This document shows, in pieces, positions 45,105-54,334 of a DNA stretch of 64,000 bases. The stretch comes from Streptococcus gordonii. GTDB taxonomy: Bacteria > Bacillota > Bacilli > Lactobacillales > Streptococcaceae. A model generated the notes under the pieces. It saw nothing but the letters and a program-made list of their open reading frames with translations. It made no database searches and was not told the DNA's origin. The DNA lies in contig NZ_LQWV01000039.1 of assembly GCF_001553855.1 (NCBI RefSeq), positions 45,340-109,339 on the forward strand, written 5' to 3'. Within the stretch, counting starts at the first letter, position 1. Every line of letters starts with the position of its first letter. The position numbers and the translations under genes are program-made.

Positions 45105-46073
45105 ATGTCTGAACTGTATGATATTACGATTGTCGGCGGTGGTCCAGTTGGCCTATTCGCAGCTTTTTATGCTCATCTGCGCCAAGCCAAGGTTAAAATT
45201 ATTGATTCCCTGCCTCAGCTGGGCGGTCAGCCAGCCATTCTCTATCCAGAGAAGAAGATTCTGGATGTCCCTGGCTTTACCAATCTAAGTGGCGAAGAGT
45301 TGACACAGCGTCTAATTGAGCAGCTGGAGACTTTCCAGACTGAGATTTGTCTCAACGAAACAGTGCTGGATATCGTGAAAGGCGAAGAGGGCTTCACTAT
45401 TACGACTTCTAAAGCGAAGCATCAGACCAAAACCATTATCATTGCCATGGGAGGTGGCGCCTTTAAACCAAGAGCTTTGGAGCTAGATGATGCTGAAAGC
45501 TACAGCAACCTCCACTATCATGTGTCAAATATCAGCCAGTACGCTGGCAAAAAGGTTGTTGTTCTGGGAGGCGGCGACTCGGCTGTTGACTGGGCACTAG
45601 CTTTTGAAAAAATCGCAGAAACCAGCCTGGTTCATCGTCGGGACAACTTCCGGGCTTTGGAGCATAGTGTGGAGGAACTCAAGGCTTCCAGCGTTGAGAT
45701 TAAGACACCATTTGTACCCAGTCGATTGGTCGGTGAAAATGGCAAAATTACCCACTTGGAAATCAGCCAGGTCAAGGGAGAGGAAAGTCAGCTTTTACCT
45801 CTAGATCATCTCTTTGTCAATTACGGTTTTAAATCCTCTGTCGGCAATCTCAAAGATTGGGGCTTGGAACTCAACCGTCACAAGATTTTGGTCAATAGCA
45901 AGCAAGAAACCTCCGTACCAGGTATCTATGCTACTGGAGATTGTTGCAGCTACGAAGGTAAGATCGACTTAATTGCGACTGGACTCGGTGAGGCACCTAC
46001 TGCTGTCAACAATGCCATTAACCATATCTACCCTGATCAAAAGGTCCAACCCAAACATTCTACAAGCTTATAA
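45105..46073 (+). CDS. Ferredoxin/flavodoxin-NADP+ reductase, type 2
   Basis: A 322-residue thioredoxin-reductase-like flavoprotein without the CxxC redox pair, hence the YumC-type ferredoxin-NADP+ reductase. FAD site TIVGGGPVGLFAAFYAHLRQ, then LPQLGGQ. NADP site VVVLGGGDSAVDWALAFE near residue 155, with VHRRDNFRA for the 2'-phosphate. Second FAD motif GIYATGDCCSYEGKIDLIATGLGEA. Start at 45105 (MSELYDI) has GAGGAAA upstream; a four-codon longer reading has no RBS. An extended -10 TGGTACAAT lies at 45060-45068. Its redox partner is not in the window. Confidence 0.93.
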   Translation: MSELYDITIVGGGPVGLFAAFYAHLRQAKVKIIDSLPQLGGQPAILYPEKKILDVPGFTNLSGEELTQRLIEQLETFQTEICLNETVLDIVKGEEGFTITTSKAKHQTKTIIIAMGGGAFKPRALELDDAESYSNLHYHVSNISQYAGKKVVVLGGGDSAVDWALAFEKIAETSLVHRRDNFRALEHSVEELKASSVEIKTPFVPSRLVGENGKITHLEISQVKGEESQLLPLDHLFVNYGFKSSVGNLKDWGLELNRHKILVNSKQETSVPGIYATGDCCSYEGKIDLIATGLGEAPTAVNNAINHIYPDQKVQPKHSTSL

Positions 46074-46123
46074 TATAAAAACGCAATCAAGGTTGGGATA
46101 TCCTGTCTCAGCCTTCTTTTCTA

Positions 46124-46152
46124 TTGACTTTCTTAGCTCCTTCTGTTAGACT
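46124..46152 (+). promoter_or_regulatory. Promoter of ABC-F leader
   Basis: -35 TTGACT (46124-46129), 17-base spacer, -10 TAGACT (46147-46152). It predicts a 5' leader of about 300 bases before the ABC-F start, an unusually long one. Confidence 0.65.
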
Positions 46153-46185
46153 TAAAGCAGAACTATTTCGGAGGTACACGGAGAC

Positions 46186-46197
46186 ATGAAAAATTAA
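46186..46197 (+). CDS. Candidate leader peptide MKN
   Basis: A three-codon frame ATG AAA AAT TAA preceded by a strong ribosome-binding region (GGAGGTACACGGAG). It lies about 30 bases into the predicted leader. Short upstream frames with strong RBS are the sensing element in many antibiotic-inducible ABC-F and Erm leaders. Too short to confirm by sequence alone. Confidence 0.45.
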   Translation: MKN

Positions 46198-46237
46198 GTC
46201 TATTTTTTAAAGGAAACTTTATTTAGTAGATTTTGTC

Positions 46238-46282
46238 ATGTTTCTGCATATCCGCGGGATGTTCATTTTTTGTGCTTTCTAG
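46238..46282 (+). CDS. Candidate leader peptide of 14 residues
   Basis: ATG TTT CTG CAT onward encodes MFLHIRGMFIFCAF. The composition, hydrophobic and rich in Phe and Ile, resembles macrolide-sensing leader peptides. RBS is weak. It is an alternative or additional sensor to the MKN frame 40 bases upstream. Confidence 0.35.
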   Translation: MFLHIRGMFIFCAF

Positions 46283-46364
46283 CTTCTATTTGCTTATCTT
46301 TAGATGAATCCTGTCGCTCCTATGACAGTGTAAGCTGGAAGCCTATGAACGAATAATCCTACTT

Positions 46365-46432
46365 AGACACTCCTGTGTCTGCTTTGTGCAACTAAAAACA
46401 GCTCTGCTAAATAAAGCAGGGCTGTATTTTGT
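46365..46432 (+). promoter_or_regulatory. Attenuator terminator before ABC-F gene
   Basis: A hairpin AGACAC-TCCT-GTGTCT (46365-46380) is followed by terminator stem ACAGCTCTGCT / AGCAGGGCTGT (46398-46425) with ATTTTGTG after it. CTGCTTT (46379-46385) can pair with AAAGCAG (46413-46419), which would break the terminator, so two exclusive folds exist. This fits ribosome-mediated transcription attenuation. Confidence 0.65.
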
Positions 46433-46455
46433 GTTATAAAACGAAGGAGACATCT

Positions 46456-47982
46456 ATGCTTCAAATAAGAAATCTAACCATTACCCACCTAAAAGACCTG
46501 AAAGAGTTAGTCAAAGATTTGTCACTGACTGTCAATCAAGGAGACAAGGTCGCTATTATCGGTGAGGAGGGCAATGGCAAGTCCACCCTGCTCAAGCTCT
46601 TGCTAGACGAGCGACTGGTCACCTCCTATGTCAGCTACAGCGGACAGATTGATAAGTCCTATACTGCTGCAGTCTATCTGCCCCAGCAGCTGCCTTCAGA
46701 GGATGCCCAACTGACGCTCAATGATTATTTCTTTGCTGATTTTGAGACCGAGCTGGACTATGCTAAGCTCTACCGCTATGCTGGGGAGCTCAACTTTGAC
46801 TGCCAGCGTTTTGCCAGTCAGCAGCAGCTCGCCAGCCTATCTGGAGGAGAAAAACTTAAAGTTCAGCTCATCAAGAAACTAGCCAGTGATTGGGACATGC
46901 TCTTTCTTGATGAGCCCTCTAATGACCTTGATCTTGAAACTCTGACTTGGCTGGAAAACTTTATCAGCCACAGCCAGAGAACGGTACTTTTCGTCTCTCA
47001 CGACGAACACTTTCTTGCTCAAGCTGCGACTAAGATTGTTCATCTGGAGCGAATCAAAAAGAAGCAGGAAGCTAGAACCAGCGTCAAGAGTCTGGACTAT
47101 GAAAATTACCGCCATCAACGTCAGGAGGCCTTTGAAAAACAAGGTCAATTGGCACGGAAAGAGCGGGAAGAACACGCCAAGACCATGGAAAAACACCGAC
47201 GGGTTAAGCAGAGTGTGGAGCATACTTTACGAAACACCCATGACGCTACTGCAGGTCGACTGGTGGCTAAAAAAATGAAAAACGTCCTCTCACAGGGAAA
47301 ACGATTTGAAAAGGCAGGCGCTGAAATGACCGAAATTCCGACACAGGAAGATGCTATCAGCCTTCACTTCTCAGACATAGAAGCTCTGCCATTGACCAAA
47401 AGAATCCTGAAATTAGAAGGAATGAAACTGGAAACTGACGAACGGCAGTTGGCGGAGAACCTGACTCTGGAAGTCTGCGGTCAGGAAAAAATCGGACTGA
47501 TTGGTTCTAATGGTGCAGGCAAATCTACTCTGCTTAAGGAAATATGGAAGATCCTGCGTGAGCGGACAGATATGCAGGTCGGCTACATGCCCCAGCATTA
47601 TGGCGACTTGCTAACTGATGGAAGCAGTCCCTTGGACTTTCTGGCTCCCTCTGGCGACAAGGCTCAGGAAGAGAAAATCCTGACTCATCTAGCTAGTCTT
47701 CAGTTCACGCGCGACGAGGCCCGCCACCCGATTGGGCAGCTTTCCGGAGGTCAAAAAGCCAAGCTTCTCCTACTCAAACTTGTACTAGACCGCCCCAATG
47801 TCCTCCTTCTGGACGAACCAACCCGCAACTTCTCTCCCACCTCTCAGCCTCAGGTTCGCAAGCTTTTGACGACCTATCCTGGTACCATCATAACAGTCTC
47901 CCACGACCGCGTCTTTCTCAAAGAAGTCTGCCAGAAGATTTATAAACTGACAGAGACAGGATTGGAGGAAGTTACACTATAA
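46456..47982 (+). CDS. ABC-F family ATPase, probable ribosomal protection protein
   Basis: A 508-residue protein with two ABC domains and no membrane segments, so an ABC-F factor acting at the ribosome. Domain 1: Walker A GEEGNGKSTLL near residue 41, signature LSGGEKLK, Walker B MLFLDEPSNDLD. A charged interdomain linker follows (about 195-300, with KEREEHAKTMEKHRRVKQ). Domain 2: GSNGAGKSTLL, LSGGQKAKL, then LLLDEPTRNFSPTS in place of the usual DEPTNHLD. Start is the ATG at 46456 with AAGGAGA. The attenuated leader argues for antibiotic-inducible expression, as with Vga/Lsa/Msr-type proteins, but the drug class cannot be read from sequence. Confidence 0.85.
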   Translation: MLQIRNLTITHLKDLKELVKDLSLTVNQGDKVAIIGEEGNGKSTLLKLLLDERLVTSYVSYSGQIDKSYTAAVYLPQQLPSEDAQLTLNDYFFADFETELDYAKLYRYAGELNFDCQRFASQQQLASLSGGEKLKVQLIKKLASDWDMLFLDEPSNDLDLETLTWLENFISHSQRTVLFVSHDEHFLAQAATKIVHLERIKKKQEARTSVKSLDYENYRHQRQEAFEKQGQLARKEREEHAKTMEKHRRVKQSVEHTLRNTHDATAGRLVAKKMKNVLSQGKRFEKAGAEMTEIPTQEDAISLHFSDIEALPLTKRILKLEGMKLETDERQLAENLTLEVCGQEKIGLIGSNGAGKSTLLKEIWKILRERTDMQVGYMPQHYGDLLTDGSSPLDFLAPSGDKAQEEKILTHLASLQFTRDEARHPIGQLSGGQKAKLLLLKLVLDRPNVLLLDEPTRNFSPTSQPQVRKLLTTYPGTIITVSHDRVFLKEVCQKIYKLTETGLEEVTL

Positions 47983-47984
47983 GC

Positions 47985-48012
47985 AAAAAGAGTTGGAATT
48001 TCCAACTCTTTT
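47985..48012. terminator. ABC-F terminator, bidirectional
   Basis: AAAAGAGTTGGA-ATT-TCCAACTCTTTT, flanked by A and T runs, between the ABC-F gene and the convergent ABC exporter genes. Confidence 0.85.
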
Positions 48013-48057
48013 AGTTTTGTTTAGCATCAATCTATGAACTTTAATAAAGCTCCCCCT

Positions 48058-49794
48058 CTACTCCTGCGCCGTCTGCATTTGGTAATAAACACCTCTGGCA
48101 TCCATGATCTCCTGATGATTACCATGTTCGACGATATCACCATCTACCATGACGAGGATGATGTCAGCATTTTGAATAGTAGACAGGCGGTGAGCGATGA
48201 TAAAGCTAGTTCGTCCCACCATGAGCTTGTTGAAAGCCTCCTGAATCAAGACTTCTGTCCGAGTATCAATGGAGGAAGTCGCCTCATCCAAGATTAGGAT
48301 TTTAGGAACGGAAAGGAAGACACGGGCAATGGTCAAGAGCTGCCGCTGACCTTGAGACAGGGAGTCCCCAGCATCCGCCAGATAGGTGTCATACCCCTGA
48401 GGCAGCTGCTGGATAAAGAAATGCGCATTGGCCGCCTTGGCAGCTGTAATAACCTCTTCTCGGCTAGCGTCTGGCCGGCCAAAAGCTATGTTGTCGTGAA
48501 TAGTCGCCGTCTTGAGCCAAGTCTCTTGCAGTACCATACCAAACTGCTGACGATAAGCGGCTCTGGTGTAATGCGTTATGGGAGTACCGTCTAGCGAAAT
48601 AAGACCACTGTCTACATTGTAAAAGCGCATGAGGAGATTAATCAGGGTTGACTTACCCGCACCAGTTGGCCCGACAATTGCGACCTTGCTAGCTGCTGGA
48701 ATCCTTATATTCAAATCCTGAATTAGCTCTTTTCCAGGCTCATAGCCAAAAGCCACATGCTCAAAGCTAATCTGTCCTTTGACATCTTCCGACTGGAGGA
48801 TTTCCTGACCGGGCTCTGCTATTTCTTCTTGGTCCAAAACGCTGTAAATCCGCTCCGCACAAGCTAAAGCGCTCTGCAATTCCGACATGACTGACGAAAT
48901 ATCATTGAAAGGCTTGGTGTACTGGTTGACATAGTTGAGAAAGGTTACCAGCTGCCCAACCGTAAAGCCTGTTCCCTGAATGATTCGGACAGACCCAAAG
49001 CCCACAATCAAAGCATAGATTAGGGCATTGATAAAACGAGTCGAAGGATTGACCGTTGAAGAATAGAAAATAGCCGCCTGCGAATAGTCTGCATAGGTTT
49101 GGTTGCTGCGAGCAAAAGCTGTATCAAACTGCTCCTGAGCATTAAAAGCCTGTATCAGACTTTCCTGGGTCAGACTTTCCTCAATCAGCTGGGTCTGTGC
49201 CCCTCTCGCCTGCGTCTGACGTTGGAAAAAGCTAAAACTCTTTCTGGCAATAAAGCGAGCTAAGAAGAGAGAAAGGGGCGTCAAAAGCAAGACCAAAAAC
49301 AGGAGGAAAGAGTCCAATCTGGCCATGCTAATGATAGTGACTAAGATGGTTAGCAAACCCACAAAGAATTGATTAAAAACCATAAGCAGGCCATTGCTGA
49401 GCTGCTCCAAGTCAGTCGTCACCCGACTAACCAAGTCTCCGGTTCCCTGCCGATCTAGATAGGCCAAGGGCAGATAGTGTACTTTCTTGATGACGCCTTG
49501 ACGGAGCTGCTGGCTATAGCGATAGACCAGCTGATTATAGACCAAGGGATTAAGCCACTGAATCAGAGTATTGGCTAAGATGACCAACAACATCTGACCC
49601 AAAATCGGCATCAAATGCTGCTCCGCTTGAGGAAGTAGAACACTATCGACCGCATTCCCGATTAAAACTGGAAGAAGAACAGTCAGAGCCACTTGAGCCA
49701 CTGTTCCCAGACTAGCTAGGAGAAAGAGCCAGCGCGCCTGCAGCAAATCTCGAGTCAAACGCCTCAAGCTGCTAGATGATGTCTTATACTTCAT
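48058..49794 (-). CDS. ABC multidrug-type exporter, half-transporter B
   Basis: A 578-residue fusion of six membrane helices and one ATPase domain. Walker A GPTGAGKSTLI near residue 370, Q-loop GMVLQETWL, signature LSQGQRQLLTIAR, Walker B ILILDEATSSID with an intact catalytic Glu, and H-loop IIAHRLSTI. It overlaps the partner gene by 11 bases. With that partner's Asp in place of the catalytic Glu, one of the two ATP sites is degenerate, the rule for heterodimeric exporters such as EfrAB, LmrCD and PatAB/SatAB. Substrates cannot be deduced. Confidence 0.9.
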   Translation of the reverse strand: MKYKTSSSSLRRLTRDLLQARWLFLLASLGTVAQVALTVLLPVLIGNAVDSVLLPQAEQHLMPILGQMLLVILANTLIQWLNPLVYNQLVYRYSQQLRQGVIKKVHYLPLAYLDRQGTGDLVSRVTTDLEQLSNGLLMVFNQFFVGLLTILVTIISMARLDSFLLFLVLLLTPLSLFLARFIARKSFSFFQRQTQARGAQTQLIEESLTQESLIQAFNAQEQFDTAFARSNQTYADYSQAAIFYSSTVNPSTRFINALIYALIVGFGSVRIIQGTGFTVGQLVTFLNYVNQYTKPFNDISSVMSELQSALACAERIYSVLDQEEIAEPGQEILQSEDVKGQISFEHVAFGYEPGKELIQDLNIRIPAASKVAIVGPTGAGKSTLINLLMRFYNVDSGLISLDGTPITHYTRAAYRQQFGMVLQETWLKTATIHDNIAFGRPDASREEVITAAKAANAHFFIQQLPQGYDTYLADAGDSLSQGQRQLLTIARVFLSVPKILILDEATSSIDTRTEVLIQEAFNKLMVGRTSFIIAHRLSTIQNADIILVMVDGDIVEHGNHQEIMDARGVYYQMQTAQE

Positions 49795-51526
49795 GCTTGC
49801 TCTCCTCTCCTTGACTATGCTGTGAGTGATGGATTTCTCGGTAAATAGCAGAGCTGACTAAGAGTTCTTCGTGGCTACCAAGAGCCACCTGTTCTCCCTT
49901 ATCTAGGACTAAAATTTGATCCGCTGAGCGCAAGCTATTGGTCCGCTGAGAGATCAAGACCAGACTGGTTTCAGTCAATTCATTCTTAATAGCCTGCAGG
50001 AGTCTGGCCTCTGTCAGATAGTCCAGAGCAGAGGTCGCATCATCTAAAACCAAGAAAGGCGCCCTCCGCAAGACAGCTCTGGCAATGGTTAAACGCTGAC
50101 GCTGACCGCCAGAAAAATTCCAGCCAAAGGCCTCTACAGTCGCATCCAAGCCACCTTCCTTCTGAGAGACAAAGTCCGCTGCCTGAGCAATCTCTAAAGC
50201 CTGCCACAAATCTGCGTCTGTTGGCTTGCTTGACATACCCAAGGTCAGATTGGAGCGAACAGTTCCTTGGAAAAGCTCCGCCTTTTGAGGCACCAGACTG
50301 ATCCAAGACCGCCATTCGCTCAGATTTTTGGGACTGCGTCCTTGGGAAAAGATGGTCAACTGACCAGCAGCCACAGGATAGAGATGGGCCAGCAGCTGAA
50401 CCAGAGTAGACTTCCCTGAACCTGTCCCACCAATAACCCCCAAAGTCTGACCTTTTTTCAAATCAAAAGTCAGACCAGTCAAGGCTGGACTAGCTGCATT
50501 TGGATAAGAAAAGCTGACCTGCTGGACTTTAATGGCTTGATTTGCCAGAGCTGTTTCCTGCACTAATTCCTGCAGGACATCTTCTTCTGCTTGATCGAAG
50601 ACTTGACTAATGCGACCTGCACTGATATAGCTTTGATTGAGAGAATTGACTAGCATAGTTAGCTTGAGCAATTCCACCAAAATTTGCAATAAATAATTGA
50701 CCAAAGCCACTAGCATCCCCTGGGTCAACAAGCCCTTGCCGATAAAGCTATTCCCCTGCCAAATCACAACAATCAGAGTACCATTGACCGTAAGAAAAGT
50801 CAGAGGGCTAATCAGACTAGCCAGAGCTCCCGTCCTAATTTGCCAGGTTTTATAGAGCTCGTTACGATTGCGAAAGGTCTGAACCTCACGCTGGGTCTGA
50901 CCGAAAGCTCTTATAACCCGCATGCCCTGCAGTTGTTCGCGCGTCAGGTTGACCAACTGGTCAGTCAGCTGACGAATTTTGGCATAGAGAGGATTCATCA
51001 GACGAGACATGAAAACGATAATAGCCGTTAAAATTGCTACCATGAGCAAAAACCACAAGGTAATGACCGGACTGATAGTAAAGGCCATGATGATAGAGCC
51101 AAAAACGATGATAGGCGCCCGCAGAAAGAGACGAAGAAATTGATTGATGCCCGTCTGGATCTGATAGGTGTCGCTCGTCAGCCGAGTCACCAAGCTAGAA
51201 GTCGTCAGCTCATCCCGACTAGCCTTAGGCAAACGCAGGATTTTTTGATAGAGGTCGCTTGTCATCTGACGAGTAAAGCCCACTGCCGCCTTTGACGAAT
51301 AATACTGGGCTACCACTGCTACCACCACGCCCAGCGCAGCCAAGCCCATCAAAAGAAAAACCATCCAGTAGAGATGGGAGCTGTCGTGTCTAGGAATGGT
51401 CTCATCCACAATACCCGCAATCAAAAGCGGAACCAAGAGTTCAAAACTGGCCTCCAAGAGCTTAAACAAGGGTCCCAGCAAAGACTCCCTGATATAGCCC
51501 TTGAAATATTTCAATAAATCTTTCAT
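49784..51526 (-). CDS. ABC multidrug-type exporter, half-transporter A
   Basis: A 580-residue half-transporter. Membrane part residues 1-310, then ATPase: Walker A GGTGSGKSTLV near 370, signature FSGGQRQRLTIAR, and Walker B FLVLDDATSALD. The Asp after the Walker B Asp, in place of Glu, marks the non-canonical site. H-loop is replaced by ISQRTNSL (Gln for His), also typical of the degenerate half. First gene of the pair; its stop overlaps the start of half B, giving translational coupling. An MFS transporter is encoded upstream, separated by a terminator. Confidence 0.9.
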   Translation of the reverse strand: MKDLLKYFKGYIRESLLGPLFKLLEASFELLVPLLIAGIVDETIPRHDSSHLYWMVFLLMGLAALGVVVAVVAQYYSSKAAVGFTRQMTSDLYQKILRLPKASRDELTTSSLVTRLTSDTYQIQTGINQFLRLFLRAPIIVFGSIIMAFTISPVITLWFLLMVAILTAIIVFMSRLMNPLYAKIRQLTDQLVNLTREQLQGMRVIRAFGQTQREVQTFRNRNELYKTWQIRTGALASLISPLTFLTVNGTLIVVIWQGNSFIGKGLLTQGMLVALVNYLLQILVELLKLTMLVNSLNQSYISAGRISQVFDQAEEDVLQELVQETALANQAIKVQQVSFSYPNAASPALTGLTFDLKKGQTLGVIGGTGSGKSTLVQLLAHLYPVAAGQLTIFSQGRSPKNLSEWRSWISLVPQKAELFQGTVRSNLTLGMSSKPTDADLWQALEIAQAADFVSQKEGGLDATVEAFGWNFSGGQRQRLTIARAVLRRAPFLVLDDATSALDYLTEARLLQAIKNELTETSLVLISQRTNSLRSADQILVLDKGEQVALGSHEELLVSSAIYREIHHSQHSQGEESKHEV

Positions 51527-51582
51527 ACTGCCTACTTCTCCATTAAACTTTATTTATTTTACCATAATTTTCAAAGGCTAAA

Positions 51583-51615
51583 AAATATTCTCCTTCTGAC
51601 CAACAGAAAGAGAAC
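51583..51615 (-). terminator. MFS gene terminator
   Basis: Minus strand TGTTCTCTTTCTG pairs with CAGAAGGAGAATA around TTGGT, followed by TTTTTT. Confidence 0.7.
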
Positions 51616-51622
51616 ATTGATA

Positions 51623-52810
51623 TTAGACTTCTTGTAAGTTCTGGCTTATTTTCTTTAGACCTATATGCAAAAATGGAGTTACAACAAATAAAAAGCCGCC
51701 CAAAGCTATAAAAGTCCAATCGAAGCCAAAGTGATCAATCAACCAGCCCGTCATAGGGAAAATGACAATCATACTCAGGCTGAACATCATAGAATAGACA
51801 CTGAGCATGGTCGCCCGTACTTCACTTGGCAGCTGCTTTTGTAAATCGTTGTCAAAAATTGGCTGGAAAAGAGCATACAAGGCGTTGCTGATTAGATAAA
51901 TCAAAATATAGATAACTGGCGTTCCAAAATAGGACAGCAGGTAGCTTGCTCCAGTTAGAAAAACTACCGTAGGAAAGAGTTTCAAGGCAGAATACTTCTT
52001 TCCAATCATACTCGCCAGATAGACCGCCAAGATATTCAAAGCACTGCCAATTAGCATGACTACCGAAATCTGCCAATCTTTTAAGTCAGGCAATTGATTT
52101 TGGTAGTAAAAATAAAACATACACATCATCGTTCCGATGATTTGGGACAGAATCATCCAGATAAAAAGACTAGGATTTCTCTGTAACTCCTCTTTGACCG
52201 TCCAGATAATCTTTTTCATAGTCAGACGTTCTGCTTTCTCTGCTTTGACACTAGGCTCTTTCAGCATCCAGGTCAAGAAAAGAACGACGATAGAGGTGCC
52301 AATCATGATATAGTAGGTCAGATGCAATTGTCCATGGACAAAAAATCCAGCCCAGACTGTTCCCAAAGACCGGGTCGCCTCGGCCACTCCAGACATGAAG
52401 CTGGAGATGGACAGGTAACGTTCCTTGAGTCCGGCCTCCACAGACGAATCATAGACCATGGCTGCGCTTGTCCCCGAATCAAAATTATAGGACCAAGCAC
52501 TAATCACCATAGCCAGTGCATAAACCCAAAAGTTTGCCTGCCCCACCAACATGAGAACAGAAGACACAATCCCAGCTATCCGGCTCAGATAAAGATTGGT
52601 CTTGTAGGAAAAGCGATCCGCCAACATCCCAGAAGGAATTTCACAGATGACACTAGTCGCATGAAAAATACTTTCCAAAAGCCCAATCTGCCAAAGGGAC
52701 ATGCCGTTTTGACTTAGAAATAAAATCCAAAAACTGGTAATGCCTAAAAAGGCAAAAAATTCAACTCCGGCCATCAGGCCGATATTTTTCCGATAACTTC
52801 TTTTAAACAT
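51623..52810 (-). CDS. Major facilitator superfamily transporter
   Basis: A 395-residue protein with 12 predicted membrane segments. The loop 2-3 motif reads GMLADRFSYKTNLYLSR near residue 61, the MFS A-motif GxLADRxxxK. SSVEAGLKERYLSISSFM near 125 and a central charged loop (KEPSVKAEKAERLTMKK) separate the halves. Streptococcal proteins of this type are usually annotated as drug or unknown-substrate MFS exporters. RBS AAAGGAG. It precedes the ABC exporter pair but has its own terminator. Confidence 0.88.
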   Translation of the reverse strand: MFKRSYRKNIGLMAGVEFFAFLGITSFWILFLSQNGMSLWQIGLLESIFHATSVICEIPSGMLADRFSYKTNLYLSRIAGIVSSVLMLVGQANFWVYALAMVISAWSYNFDSGTSAAMVYDSSVEAGLKERYLSISSFMSGVAEATRSLGTVWAGFFVHGQLHLTYYIMIGTSIVVLFLTWMLKEPSVKAEKAERLTMKKIIWTVKEELQRNPSLFIWMILSQIIGTMMCMFYFYYQNQLPDLKDWQISVVMLIGSALNILAVYLASMIGKKYSALKLFPTVVFLTGASYLLSYFGTPVIYILIYLISNALYALFQPIFDNDLQKQLPSEVRATMLSVYSMMFSLSMIVIFPMTGWLIDHFGFDWTFIALGGFLFVVTPFLHIGLKKISQNLQEV

Positions 52811-52933
52811 ATTTTCTCCTTTAACAAGTGTTTTCTAATTTCTATCCTTTGTCACTTGTTAATCTGCTGTTTACATGACTCCTACCTCTTCTTTCTCTAA
52901 AATTTTGTATTTGGATTATTTCATAGTTTACTG

Positions 52934-52957
52934 TTGAAAAAACGCCACATGGGCGTT
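52934..52957 (-). terminator. asnS terminator
   Basis: Minus strand AACGCC-CATGT-GGCGTT followed by TTTTC, about ten bases after the asnS stop. Confidence 0.85.
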
Positions 52958-52966
52958 TGATTCGTT

Positions 52967-54313
52967 TTATGGTTTAATACGATGCAGCATACGTGGGAAT
53001 GGGATGGCTTCACGGATATGCTTGGTCCCTGCCACAAAGGTTACCATACGCTCGATACCGATACCGAAGCCACCATGTGGAACTGTTCCATACTTACGAA
53101 GATCAAGGTAGAATTCATATTCTGTCGTATCCATACCAAGATCATTCATCTTAGCAACGAGGGCATCGTAGTCTTCCTCACGCATGGAACCACCGATGAT
53201 TTCACCGTAGCCTTCTGGTGCCAGCAAGTCTGCACAAAGGACACGGTCTGGATTTCCAGGAACTGGCTTCATGTAGAAAGCCTTGATGGCTGCTGGGTAG
53301 TTCACGACAAAGGTTGGTACACCAAAGTGGTTGGAAATCCATGTTTCATGTGGAGAACCAAAGTCATCTCCATGTTCAAGATGCTCATAATCTGCATCCT
53401 CATCATTTTCATGGGCTTGCAAGAGGTCAATCGCTTCATCATAGCTAACACGCTTGAAAGGCTCTGCAATATAGCGTTTCAAGAGTTCTACATCACGTTC
53501 CAGCGTTTCCAAAGCCTGAGGAGCACGGTCAAGAACACCTTGGATCAAGGCTTTAACATAAGCTTCTTGCAAGTCAAGTGACTCATCATGGGTCAAGTAT
53601 GAATACTCTGCATCCATCATCCAGAACTCAGTCAAATGACGACGGGTTTTTGATTTTTCAGCACGGAATACAGGACCAAAGTCAAAAACGCGACCAAGAG
53701 CCATAGCACCTGCTTCCAGATAAAGCTGACCTGACTGACTCAAGTATGCTGGAGTTCCGAAATAGTCTGTTTCAAAGAGCTCAGTTGAGTCTTCTGCAGC
53801 ATTTCCTGACAAGATTGGGCTGTCAAACTTCATAAATCCATTCTTGTCAAAGAATTCATATGTAGCGTAGATGATGGCATTGCGGATCTGCATCATGGCA
53901 ACTTGCTTACGAGAACGCAGCCACAGGTGACGGTTGTCCATGAGGAAGTCCGTTCCATGTTCTTTGGGCGTGATCGGATAATCATTTGACTCACCAATTA
54001 CTTCGATGTCTGTGATATCCAGCTCATAGCCAAATTTTGAACGCTCATCCTCCTTGACGATCCCTGTCACAAAAACAGATGTTTCCTGGCTAAGTCGTTT
54101 GATAGTATCAAATTTCTCAAGTCCTACTTCTTCACCAAATTTCTCGATAAAATTAGGCTTGAAGGCTACACCTTGGAAAAAGGCTGAACCATCTCGCAGC
54201 TGCAAGAAAGCAATCTTACCCTTACCTGACTTATTTGCAACCCAAGCACCGATGGTCACTTCTTTACCCACATAGTCTTTTACATCAATAATCGTTACAT
54301 ATTTGTTTGACAC
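52967..54313 (-). CDS. asnS: Asparaginyl-tRNA synthetase
   Basis: Class IIb aminoacyl-tRNA synthetase of 448 residues that charges tRNA-Asn. The OB-fold anticodon domain occupies residues 1-115 ([24 protein letters not shown]). Class II motif 2 is [21 protein letters not shown] near residue 220, and motif 3 is [16 protein letters not shown] near 415. Start is GTG at 54313. In Bacillus the order is ypmB-aspB-asnS; here the same order is kept but a VOC gene and two lipoprotein genes intervene. Confidence 0.97.
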   Translation of the reverse strand: MSNKYVTIIDVKDYVGKEVTIGAWVANKSGKGKIAFLQLRDGSAFFQGVAFKPNFIEKFGEEVGLEKFDTIKRLSQETSVFVTGIVKEDERSKFGYELDITDIEVIGESNDYPITPKEHGTDFLMDNRHLWLRSRKQVAMMQIRNAIIYATYEFFDKNGFMKFDSPILSGNAAEDSTELFETDYFGTPAYLSQSGQLYLEAGAMALGRVFDFGPVFRAEKSKTRRHLTEFWMMDAEYSYLTHDESLDLQEAYVKALIQGVLDRAPQALETLERDVELLKRYIAEPFKRVSYDEAIDLLQAHENDEDADYEHLEHGDDFGSPHETWISNHFGVPTFVVNYPAAIKAFYMKPVPGNPDRVLCADLLAPEGYGEIIGGSMREEDYDALVAKMNDLGMDTTEYEFYLDLRKYGTVPHGGFGIGIERMVTFVAGTKHIREAIPFPRMLHRIKP

Positions 54314-54334
54314 TTTTTTTCTCTTTTCTATTTT

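Noticed and set aside
52982..53581. 199-codon open frame on the plus strand inside asnS
   Set aside because: Antisense shadow of a highly conserved synthetase; no RBS and Cys/His/Trp-rich composition typical of antisense frames.
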